This document shows positions 18,618 through 25,805 of a stretch of DNA of 64,000 bases, piece by piece (position 1 is the stretch's first letter; each line of letters begins with the position of its first letter). The notes beneath the pieces were generated by a model that saw only the letters and a program-made list of their open reading frames with translations, was not told the DNA's origin and made no database searches. The stretch is from Sphingomonas sp. Its GTDB lineage: Bacteria; Pseudomonadota; Alphaproteobacteria; Sphingomonadales; Sphingomonadaceae. The DNA is taken from the NCBI RefSeq assembly GCF_003248515.1, contig NZ_QFOB01000002.1, positions 310,001 to 374,000 on the forward strand, written 5' to 3'. The position numbers and the translations under genes are program-made.

Positions 18618-18639
18618 CCCTCTTCATCGCACGACGCGG

Positions 18640-18681
18640 TGTTATGGGACGCGCCGGTTCTCTTATGCCGGACACATAACA
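18640..18681. promoter_or_regulatory. Inverted repeat TGTTATG/CATAACA upstream of mucR copy 1
   Basis: TGTTATG at 18640-18646 and CATAACA at 18675-18681 form a perfect 7-base inverted repeat separated by 28 bases. The near edge is 23 bases upstream of the mucR start codon. A further TTATG lies between them at 18663. The position suits an operator or autoregulatory site, since MucR proteins often repress themselves; this is inference. Confidence 0.4.
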
Positions 18682-18789
18682 GGAGAAGCGGATATATGAG
18701 AAGAGATTATCTTGCGGCGCGCCGGAATCCGAACCGGCCGTCGACAGGCTTGTGGCGGACGGCATCTTCTGCCGTCCGCCCGCCTTCGC

Positions 18790-19056
18790 TTACTTCACGT
18801 GAGCGGAGATGTGCTTGTTCATCTCGAACATGCTGACGCTCTTCTTGCCGAAGACCTTCTCCAGCGCGGCGTCGGCGTTGATCTGCCGCTTGTCCTTCGC
18901 GTCCTGAAGGTTATTTTTCTTGATGTATTCCCACATCTTGCTCACGATTTCGCTGCGCGGCATCGCGCCGGTGCCGACGATCGCGCCGAGTTCGGCGGAC
19001 GGGGTCACGGGCTTGTGAATGCCACCCGTAGGCGCCTTCGTGGTATCCTTGGCCAT
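18790..19056 (-). CDS. SWIB/MDM2 domain protein
   Basis: An 88-residue protein almost wholly made of a SWIB domain (residues 14-86). Family marks are the MPRSEIVSKMWEYIKKNNL helix pair and the DKRQINADAALEKVFG and MFEMNKHISAHV segments. SWIB domains occur in eukaryotic chromatin remodelers and as stand-alone proteins in some bacteria, where the function is unclear but DNA association is suspected. GGAGAG precedes the ATG at 19056; a longer upstream frame overlaps the DUF2945 gene and is not needed. It lies between mucR and the Tudor-like gene on the same strand and may be co-transcribed with the latter. Confidence 0.9.
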   Translation of the reverse strand: MAKDTTKAPTGGIHKPVTPSAELGAIVGTGAMPRSEIVSKMWEYIKKNNLQDAKDKRQINADAALEKVFGKKSVSMFEMNKHISAHVK

Positions 19057-19136
19057 ATCTATGCTCTCCTGCTCTGGGATGCCTCTCCTTAGGCGGCGTT
19101 TTCGGGGGAGGCGAGTGGTTTCGTAAGGGCGCGTGC

Positions 19137-19352
19137 TCAGTCGCGCCTCAGGGCGTCGGGCTTGTGCGCCGCTTCGCCGCCTTTGTCCGATTTCACGAGA
19201 TATTGTGGATCGTCGTGAGAGGCGGCCGCCTTGTGGCTCCCGATATGCCCCTTGATGTGGCGCGGGGCGGTGATCCTTGCCTCCACGATGCCGTGCGCGG
19301 TCCCCCCGTGGGAGGCCCATTTTACCCTGTCGCCCTTCCGGAAGGCCGTCAT
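19137..19352 (-). CDS. DUF2945 / hypervirulence-associated Tudor-like protein
   Basis: A 71-residue cytoplasmic protein. The segment FRKGDRVKWASHGGTAHGIV is the typical start of the DUF2945/HVA1 Tudor-like family, followed by a KGHIGSHKAAASHDDPQYLVKSDK core and an Ala/His/Lys tail. These small beta-barrel proteins are common in stress-related bacterial loci, but their ligand is unknown. The ATG at 19352 is set by the family start. It is divergent from the GH130 gene, 85 bases apart, and upstream of the SWIB gene, 80 bases apart, on the same strand. Confidence 0.85.
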   Translation of the reverse strand: MTAFRKGDRVKWASHGGTAHGIVEARITAPRHIKGHIGSHKAAASHDDPQYLVKSDKGGEAAHKPDALRRD

Positions 19353-19437
19353 GTCACGCAAGCTCCCTAGGATGTCAGGGAGCAAATCGCACCGTCATGG
19401 TTTTGGTTGCAAAGGCGCGGGCGCCGATGGGGGATGA

Positions 19438-20550
19438 ATGGACGATTATCTGATCTTCGCGCCCGATGATGTGGATTTGCGGCGATCGCCGCTGCGTCGC
19501 TCGCTCACCGCGGAAACCTATGTGCTCGGCGCCTTCAATCCCGGCTTCACCCGCCTCGCCAGCGGCAATCTGCTGATGATGGTGCGCGTGGCGGAGGCGC
19601 TGCGGGAGCCTGTGATCGGCGATCAGGTGCATGCGATTCGCTGGGAAGAGGGGCGTTATCTGCTGGATGAGCATCCGCTGACGGCGGTCAACATGAGCGA
19701 TCCGCGCCAGTTCGATGTCGGCGGCTCCAGCTATCGGATGCTGGCCCTCACCTCGCTCTCCTGGCTGCTGCCGGTGGAACTCGATTCTTCCGGGCGGGCG
19801 GTGATCGCGGTCCATTATGATCGCGCGATCGCGCCGGCGGCCTCCTACCAATCCTATGGCGTGGAGGATGCGCGCATCACGAAGGTGGGCGATCGCTGGT
19901 ACATGACGACCTGTTCGGTCTCGCCCGAGCGTCATTCCACCACGCTCTACACTTCCGATGATGCGCGGGAATGGAAACTGGAGGGCATCGTCCTCGATCA
20001 TCAGAACAAGGACATGATCTTCTTCGAAGGCAAGGTGGATGGCGCCTTCCACGCGCTCACCCGCCCGCTCGGCGAACTCTATTTCGCCTATCCCGAAGGC
20101 AGCGATTATGCGGGCGGCCCCTCGATCAATCTCGCGCGTTCGCCCGATGCCCTGCACTGGAAGCCGATCGACCATCCCTTCCTTCGTGCCCGGCGCGGCT
20201 CCACATCGGCGATGAAGGTGGGCGGCGGCGCCCAGCCGATCCTCACCGATGCGGGCTGGCTGATCCTCTATCATGGCGTGGAAACGCGCGCGAAGGTGGG
20301 CATCTATCGCACCTTCTGGGCGCTGCTCGATCGGGAGGAGCCGTGGAAGATATTGCGACTGGAGGATGATGCTCCGCTGCTGGAGGCCAATCCGGGGCTG
20401 ACGGCCGCGATCGCGCACCAGCTCTATCTTCCTACCGAAGTCGTCTTCACCACCGGCATCGCCGATGGCGGGGATAGCTATGTCGTCGCCAGCGGCGAGG
20501 CGGACCTCGCCTGCCGCATCACCCATATCCCCAAGAGTCGCTTCGCGTGA
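19438..20550 (+). CDS. GH130 family glycoside phosphorylase/hydrolase
   Basis: A 370-residue cytoplasmic five-bladed beta-propeller enzyme related to beta-mannoside phosphorylases (GH130). The conserved GVEDARITKVGDRWYMT is near residue 140, with FNPGFTRLASGNLLMMVRV near residue 33 and SAMKVGGGAQPILTDAGWL near residue 260. GH130 enzymes act on beta-mannosidic linkages, usually with phosphate; the exact activity cannot be fixed from sequence. GGGGGATG overlaps the start region, supporting the ATG at 19438. It is the first gene of a three-gene operon, 28 bases before the GH13 start. Confidence 0.85.
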   Translation: MDDYLIFAPDDVDLRRSPLRRSLTAETYVLGAFNPGFTRLASGNLLMMVRVAEALREPVIGDQVHAIRWEEGRYLLDEHPLTAVNMSDPRQFDVGGSSYRMLALTSLSWLLPVELDSSGRAVIAVHYDRAIAPAASYQSYGVEDARITKVGDRWYMTTCSVSPERHSTTLYTSDDAREWKLEGIVLDHQNKDMIFFEGKVDGAFHALTRPLGELYFAYPEGSDYAGGPSINLARSPDALHWKPIDHPFLRARRGSTSAMKVGGGAQPILTDAGWLILYHGVETRAKVGIYRTFWALLDREEPWKILRLEDDAPLLEANPGLTAAIAHQLYLPTEVVFTTGIADGGDSYVVASGEADLACRITHIPKSRFA

Positions 20551-20578
20551 TCGCCCGCTTGCCGAAAGGGGAGGGGTG

Positions 20579-22183
20579 ATGGGCCGCCCATGGTGGGAGG
20601 GCGCCGTCGTCTACCAGATCTATCCGCGCTCCTTTCAGGATACGAATGGCGATGGCATCGGCGATCTCGCGGGCATCGCTCGGCGCCTCGATCATTTCGT
20701 CGATCTCGGCGTGGACGCGATCTGGATTTCGCCCATCTATCCTTCGCCGATGGTGGATTTCGGCTATGATGTCTCCGATTATACCGGCATCCATCCGATG
20801 TTCGGCACGCTCGATGATTTCGATCGTCTGATCGCGGCGGCGCACGATCGCGGGCTCCGGCTTCTGCTGGATTTCGTGCCCAATCACAGTTCCGATCAGC
20901 ATCCCTGGTTTCTGGAAAGCCGGTCCGCGCGCGATCATCCGAAGCGGGACTGGTATATCTGGCGCGATGCGGCGCCCGATGGCGGCCCTCCCAACAACTG
21001 GATCAGCGATTTCGGCGGCCCGGCATGGGAATGGGATGAGGCCACCGGCCAATATTATTATCATGCGATGCTCGTCGAGCAGCCGGATCTCAACTGGCGC
21101 AATCCCGATCTCAAGGCGGCGATGCTGGATGCGATGCGCTTCTGGTTCGATCGCGGCGTCGATGGCTTTCGCGTCGATATATTGTGGCACATGATCAAGG
21201 CGGAGGCGTTTCCGGATAATCCGCTTAATCCCGGCTGGAGCCCGGGCATGGCCGATATGCATCGCGTGCTCCAGCTTCATTCCACCGATCAGCCAGAAGT
21301 CCACGGCATCGCCGCGGAGATGCGCGCGCTGGCGGATAGCTATGGGGGCAGGCTGCTGGTGGGGGAAATCTATCTCCCGATCGATCGATTGATGGTCTAT
21401 TATGGGAAGGATGCGGCGCCCGGCGTGCAGCTACCCTTCAATTTCCAGTTGATCGAGGCGCCCTGGGATGCGCGCCTGCTGCATGATCTGATCGCGGATT
21501 ACGAGGCCGCTTTGCCGCCCGGCGGGTGGCCCAATTGGGTGCTCGGCAATCATGATCGCCCGCGTGTGGCGGCGCGGCTGGGGGAGGCGCAGGCGCGTGT
21601 CGCGGCGATGCTGCTGCTCACGTTGCGCGGCACGCCCACGCTTTATTATGGCGACGAGATCGGTATCGGTGCCGTCCGGATACCGCCCGATCGGGTCGCG
21701 GATCCGCGAGAATTGCGCGAGCCGGAGCTGGGTTTCGGGCGGGATCCGGTGCGTACTCCGATGGCGTGGGACAGTTCCGCTCAGGCAGGGTTCACGCGCG
21801 GAACCCCCTGGTTGCCCCTTCATGAAGACTGGCCAACCCGGAATGTCATGGTCGAGCAGGGCGAGGATCGATCGATGCTCTCGCTCCATCGGGAATTATT
21901 GCGGATCAGGCGCCTTTTTCCGGCATTGGCCGTTGGCGACATCCGGTTGATGGCGCGGCACGATTCGGTTCTCGCCTATGAGCGAAGTGATGGCGGCGAA
22001 CGCATCTTCGTTCTGCTCAATCTGGGCGCGGCGGATGCACGCGTCGATTTGCCGGAGACTGTGGCCGTAACGGAACTTCTTTCCACTGTTCGCGGAATGC
22101 GGGCGGATGACCCCTCCCGGCGCGGCTCCGTCGATCTGGCGGGGAATGAGGGGCTCGTTCTTCGGGCCGCGCCGGCATCATGA
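20579..22183 (+). CDS. GH13 alpha-glucosidase/alpha-amylase family enzyme
   Basis: A 534-residue (beta/alpha)8-barrel enzyme with no signal peptide. The N-terminus WWEGAVVYQIYPRSFQDTNG is typical of GH13 oligo-alpha-glucosidases. The catalytic residues are the nucleophile Asp200 (GFRVDILW), acid/base Glu263 (LVGEIYLP) and stabilising Asp326 (LGNHDRPR). A C-terminal beta domain covers roughly residues 440-534. It should hydrolyse or transfer alpha-glucosyl units. The ATG at 20579 follows an AAAGGGGAGGGG ribosome-binding site. Its stop overlaps the glycosyltransferase start by ATGA, showing translational coupling. Confidence 0.92.
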   Translation: MGRPWWEGAVVYQIYPRSFQDTNGDGIGDLAGIARRLDHFVDLGVDAIWISPIYPSPMVDFGYDVSDYTGIHPMFGTLDDFDRLIAAAHDRGLRLLLDFVPNHSSDQHPWFLESRSARDHPKRDWYIWRDAAPDGGPPNNWISDFGGPAWEWDEATGQYYYHAMLVEQPDLNWRNPDLKAAMLDAMRFWFDRGVDGFRVDILWHMIKAEAFPDNPLNPGWSPGMADMHRVLQLHSTDQPEVHGIAAEMRALADSYGGRLLVGEIYLPIDRLMVYYGKDAAPGVQLPFNFQLIEAPWDARLLHDLIADYEAALPPGGWPNWVLGNHDRPRVAARLGEAQARVAAMLLLTLRGTPTLYYGDEIGIGAVRIPPDRVADPRELREPELGFGRDPVRTPMAWDSSAQAGFTRGTPWLPLHEDWPTRNVMVEQGEDRSMLSLHRELLRIRRLFPALAVGDIRLMARHDSVLAYERSDGGERIFVLLNLGAADARVDLPETVAVTELLSTVRGMRADDPSRRGSVDLAGNEGLVLRAAPAS

Positions 22184-23220
22184 AGATCGCGATGCTGGCC
22201 CCCATTTCGTGGCGCACGCCGCCCCGCCATTATGGCCCGTGGGAATATGTGACGAGCCTTCTCACCGAAGCTCTGGTCGCGCGCGGGGTGGATGTCACTC
22301 TGTTCGCCACGGCGGACAGCATTACGGCGGCCAGATTGGATGCGGTGGTGCCCACCGGCTATTCGGAAGCGGAGGGGCTGGATGCGAAGGTCATGGAAAT
22401 CCTTCATCTCGCCAATATCTTCGAGAAGGCCGGCGATTTCGACATCATCCACAATCAGGCGGATTTCATGCCGCTGGCCTTCAGTCGATTGATCGATACG
22501 CCGATGGTGACGACGATCCACGGCTTTTCCTCGTCGCGGATCCTGCCGGTGTTCAAGCGTTATGAGGATCGCGTCGATTATGTCGCGATTTCGCATGCCG
22601 ATCGGCGCCCCGGTCTGCGCTATGCCGCGACCATCCATCACGGCATTCCGATCGAGGATTTCCCGTTCGATCCGGAAGGCGGGGAAGATCTGCTTTTCTT
22701 CGGCCGGATGCATCCGGACAAGGGCGCCGGCGCTGCGATCCGCGCGGCAAAAGCTGCTGGACGAAGGCTCGTCATGGCCGGCATCGTGCAGGATCAGGGC
22801 TATTGGGAGCGCGAGGTGGCGCCCTTCGTCGATGGCGATGCGGTGGCCTATCTCGGCGCGGTCGGCGGCGAGTCGCGCATGCGCGCGCTTGGGCGGGCGC
22901 GTGCGCTCCTGCATCTCATCGATTTCGACGAACCTTTCGGCCTTTCGGTGATCGAGGCGATGGCCTGCGGCACACCTGTTATCGCCTATCGGCGCGGTTC
23001 CATGCCGGAATTGATCGAAAACGGCGTGACAGGCTTTCTTGTCGACAGTTTCGATGAAGCAGTAGCCGCGATCGGGCGTGTCGAGCAGATTAATCGCGCC
23101 GCTTGCCGCGCGGCGGCCGAGAAACGGTTCTCCATAGATACGATGGTGAATTCGTATTTGGAGGTTTATCGCCAAATCCACAGACGCGGCTCGGCGTCAG
23201 TTTGCGACAATCCGCCGTAA
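22180..23220 (+). CDS. Family 4 glycosyltransferase (GT-B fold)
   Basis: A 346-residue retaining GT4-type glycosyltransferase. The N-terminal Rossmann half starts MKIAMLAPISWRTPP; the sugar-nucleotide half has LFFGRMHPDKG near residue 172 and the E-x7-E motif at Glu251 and Glu259 (DEPFGLSVIEAMACGTPVIA). It likely transfers a hexose from a nucleotide sugar to a cytoplasmic acceptor, but donor and acceptor are unknown. The ATG overlaps the GH13 stop (ATGA). Together with GH130 and GH13 it suggests synthesis and turnover of a soluble oligosaccharide or glycoside rather than lipopolysaccharide. A second mucR follows 79 bases downstream. Confidence 0.9.
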   Translation: MKIAMLAPISWRTPPRHYGPWEYVTSLLTEALVARGVDVTLFATADSITAARLDAVVPTGYSEAEGLDAKVMEILHLANIFEKAGDFDIIHNQADFMPLAFSRLIDTPMVTTIHGFSSSRILPVFKRYEDRVDYVAISHADRRPGLRYAATIHHGIPIEDFPFDPEGGEDLLFFGRMHPDKGAGAAIRAAKAAGRRLVMAGIVQDQGYWEREVAPFVDGDAVAYLGAVGGESRMRALGRARALLHLIDFDEPFGLSVIEAMACGTPVIAYRRGSMPELIENGVTGFLVDSFDEAVAAIGRVEQINRAACRAAAEKRFSIDTMVNSYLEVYRQIHRRGSASVCDNPP

Positions 23221-23299
23221 CAGGGCGGCAATGTTACAAATTTCTTCTGGCGCTTCTCGTTCGTCGAACTATATCGCGCCCGTCCTCAAGGAGTTTGCT

Positions 23300-23758
23300 G
23301 TGTCTACCGATAATCAGGATTTGATCACGCTTACGGCCGATATCGTGTCGGCGCATGTCAGCAACAATAGTGTGCCCACGGCCGAAGTCGCCGCTCTGAT
23401 CCAGAGCGTTTATGGCGCGCTCGGTGCGCTCGGCACGCCTGCGGCGGAGCCCGCTGCGGAAAAGCCCAAGGGGGCTGTTTCGCTGCGTTCGTCGATCAAG
23501 CCCGATTTCCTCGTCAGCATGATCGATGGCAAGCCGTACAAGATGCTGCGCCGCCACATTTCGCAGCATGGCTATACGCCGGAAAGCTATCGCGAAGCCT
23601 TTGGTCTTCCGCGTGACTATCCGATGGTCGCCGCCAATTATGCCGAACAGCGCCGTGCGCTCGCGCACAAGATCGGCCTCGGCCGCAAGCCGCGCGTCGC
23701 CGCGGAGGCTGCGCCGGCTCCGAAGCGTCGCGGCCGCAAGCCGGCCGCCGAGGCCTGA
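23300..23758 (+). CDS. MucR/Ros family transcriptional regulator (copy 2)
   Basis: A 152-residue MucR paralogue. The start is a GTG at 23300, decided by an AAGGAG ribosome-binding site 7 bases upstream; the family N-terminus (STDNQDLITLTADIVSAHV) begins right there. The core FGLPRDYPMVAANYAEQRR is conserved. The zinc site has Ser73 and Asp76 in place of the two Cys, while His86 and His90 remain, the opposite loss pattern to copy 1. The C-terminus again carries basic GRKP patches (LGRKP and RRGRKP). A hairpin terminator with a T tract follows. It may have its own promoter in the 79-base gap after the glycosyltransferase. Confidence 0.9.
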   Translation: MSTDNQDLITLTADIVSAHVSNNSVPTAEVAALIQSVYGALGALGTPAAEPAAEKPKGAVSLRSSIKPDFLVSMIDGKPYKMLRRHISQHGYTPESYREAFGLPRDYPMVAANYAEQRRALAHKIGLGRKPRVAAEAAPAPKRRGRKPAAEA

Positions 23759-23847
23759 TCCTCTCCGGCTCCCGGGAACCCGGGGGCTGCTGGCTCGCCA
23801 GGCCGGTGCCATCGCGCCGCCGGCCGAGCCTGCCTGGGTGGATCGTA

Positions 23848-23889
23848 TAAAAAAGGGGCGGGGGGCGGTTGCTCCCGCCCTTTTTCTTT
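23848..23889 (+). terminator. Rho-independent terminator after mucR copy 2
   Basis: A GC-rich hairpin, GGGGCGGG pairing with CCCGCCC around a short loop (one bulged G), is preceded by a run of A and followed by TTTTTCTTT. It ends 15 bases before the ATG of the Bcr/CflA transporter, so it either insulates that gene or acts as an attenuator for it. Confidence 0.8.
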
Positions 23890-23904
23890 GGGAGTAGGCC
23901 GCGC

Positions 23905-25158
23905 ATGTCCGTGCCGCCGAACCGTGCGCCCGGCGCCGCCGATCCCGGTCTCTCGTTCCGGCCGTTCGTGGCGCTCATGGCCTGCCTCATGGCCATGAAT
24001 GCGCTGGCGATCGATGTGATGCTCGCGGCCCTGCCGGAAATTGCGCGCAGCCTTCATATTCCCACCGAAAATCAGCGTCAGTGGGTGATCGCCTCCTATG
24101 TGATCGGCTTCGGCTCGGCCCAACTCTTCTGGGGGCCGCTCGCGGATCGCTACGGGCGCAAGCCGGTGGTGGTGGCGAGCACATTGTCCTTCGCCGTGCT
24201 CAGCCTGATCGCCGGCCTGTCGAAAACGTTCGAGCTGCTGCTCGTCGCGCGCTTCTGCCAGGGCATCGCCGCTGCGGCCTCGCGCGTGTTGGTCGTCTCG
24301 ATCGTGCGCGATTGTTATGAAGGCCGGCAGATGGCGCGGGTGATGAGCCTCGCCTTCATGTGCTTCCTCGCCGTGCCGATCCTGGCGCCCAGCATCGGCC
24401 AGGCGATCCTGCTGCTCACGGGATCATGGCGCTGGATCTTCCTGTTGCTTGGCCTGTTCGGCGGCCTGGTGGGGCTCACGGCCGCGCTCACGCTGCGGGA
24501 AACGCTGCATCCCGAATATCGGCGGCCCATATCGATCGGCGGCGTCGCGCGGGCGATGGGGCGCGTGATCGGCAATCGCACCGCCGCCGGCTATACCCTG
24601 TGCAGCACCTTCGCCTTCGGTTCGATGATGGGTTTCATCAATTCGGTGGGGCAGATCTTCGCGGATATCTTCCATGCCGCGAAACTGTTTCCGCTCGTCT
24701 TCGCCTGCATCGCGGCCACGATGGGCGTCGCCTCCTTCCTCAATTCGCGGATCGTCGGCCGGTTCGGCACGCGCCGCGTCTCGCAGTCGGCGATGCTGGG
24801 CTTCACCGGCCTGTCGCTGCTCCATCTGGCCATTGCCGTCTCCGGGCACGAGACGATCTGGACGCTCGCCCTGATCCAGGCGGGCACGATGTTCTTCTTC
24901 GGCATGATGGGCGCCAATTTCGGATCGATGGCGATGGAGCCGGTGGGCGACATTGCCGGCACGGCCTCCTCGATCCAGGGCTTCTTCCAGACGTTGCTGG
25001 GCGCGCTGATCGGGCTTGCGATCGGCCAGTCCTTCAACGGGACGACCGTGCCGCTCGCCACGGGCTTCAGCGTGATCGGCTTCTGCATAATCGCCGCCGT
25101 CACGATCACGGAACGCGGCAAGCTCTTCCGCCCGCATCACGCCCCGGTGGCGAGCTAG
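23905..25158 (+). CDS. Bcr/CflA-type MFS multidrug transporter
   Basis: A 417-residue inner-membrane protein with twelve hydrophobic segments. The first helix region has the Bcr/CflA pattern MNALAIDVMLAALPEIARSL, and the 2-3 loop has GPLADRYGRKPVV. Family members export drugs such as bicyclomycin, and some export sulfonamide or cysteine. The ATG at 23905 follows GGGAG at an 11-base spacing. It sits directly behind a terminator hairpin, so its promoter must be within or before that hairpin, or it is expressed by read-through from mucR. A small membrane-protein frame starts 10 bases after its stop. Confidence 0.88.
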   Translation: MSVPPNRAPGAADPGLSFRPFVALMACLMAMNALAIDVMLAALPEIARSLHIPTENQRQWVIASYVIGFGSAQLFWGPLADRYGRKPVVVASTLSFAVLSLIAGLSKTFELLLVARFCQGIAAAASRVLVVSIVRDCYEGRQMARVMSLAFMCFLAVPILAPSIGQAILLLTGSWRWIFLLLGLFGGLVGLTAALTLRETLHPEYRRPISIGGVARAMGRVIGNRTAAGYTLCSTFAFGSMMGFINSVGQIFADIFHAAKLFPLVFACIAATMGVASFLNSRIVGRFGTRRVSQSAMLGFTGLSLLHLAIAVSGHETIWTLALIQAGTMFFFGMMGANFGSMAMEPVGDIAGTASSIQGFFQTLLGALIGLAIGQSFNGTTVPLATGFSVIGFCIIAAVTITERGKLFRPHHAPVAS

Positions 25159-25168
25159 GCGAGGGGCG

Positions 25169-25402
25169 ATGATGGCCACCGTGCAATCCGGCGGCCACGG
25201 GGCCGGGATATTGGCAGGCGGGGGGCTGGCGCCCCTAATCTGTCGGTTGATGTCGAGGCCGTCGATCATAACCCTTTGGATCGCGGTGCTGTTGTTCTCA
25301 GGTTGGCTATTTGCCGAAGGCGAAACCCTCGAAGCTTGTGGTGCGATAGGCGCCGCGCTCACATGGGAATTCGTTCACTGGATCGAGCGTCGTCCAGATT
25401 GA
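25169..25402 (+). CDS. Possible small membrane protein (77 aa)
   Basis: This frame begins ATGATG with GAGGGG just upstream (5 bases before the second ATG) and follows the Bcr/CflA stop by 10 bases. The last 50 residues contain one clear hydrophobic segment (SIITLWIAVLLFSGWLFA) and then a weaker one, ending in a charged tail. A shorter version could start at an ATG at 25250. No family was recognised, and the first 27 residues look like GC-rich filler, so the true start is uncertain. Confidence 0.4.
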   Translation: MMATVQSGGHGAGILAGGGLAPLICRLMSRPSIITLWIAVLLFSGWLFAEGETLEACGAIGAALTWEFVHWIERRPD

Positions 25403-25428
25403 CGAGCGTGAGTGATGGTCGGCGGTTG

Positions 25429-25731
25429 TCAGAGGAAGGGCTTGTCCAGCAAGGCTCGATAGGCGGTGATGGCCTTCAGCAAAGCCGCCTTTTTCTTTCT
25501 GAGCGCGTGCCACCGCGCATATGCGACAAGCGAAAAGATGCCCGCGCCGATGAGCATGGCGGCGGCGCCATCAATCTCGCGCCATTTATAGTAGTAACAG
25601 GCCGCGCCGGTCGCTGAAACGATCGCCGTCGCCCATCCGGTCCAGGTGATAAGCCGCTCGCCTTGCCAGGAGGCGTGCGGTTCAGGGCGCCCGCTCCGCC
25701 GATCGACGACGTAGTCGTGAAATCCGATCAT
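25429..25731 (-). CDS. Small membrane protein with two hydrophobic segments (100 aa)
   Basis: From the ATG at 25731 the protein has a charged N-terminus, two hydrophobic segments (about residues 28-46 and 55-72) and a Lys-rich amphipathic tail (RKKKAALLKAITAYR). The composition is protein-like and less GC-biased than the neighbours. No strong ribosome-binding site is visible, and no family was recognised. It lies just downstream of the tamB stop on the same strand and converges with the small frame at 25169-25402. Confidence 0.45.
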   Translation of the reverse strand: MIGFHDYVVDRRSGRPEPHASWQGERLITWTGWATAIVSATGAACYYYKWREIDGAAAMLIGAGIFSLVAYARWHALRKKKAALLKAITAYRALLDKPFL

Positions 25732-25805
25732 CTTGCCAACTATCCCCTGATTTTTGAGCGACCGCAACCAAGCCGCAGGCCGTCCCCGCAGTCGCTCGCG
25801 CGCGC

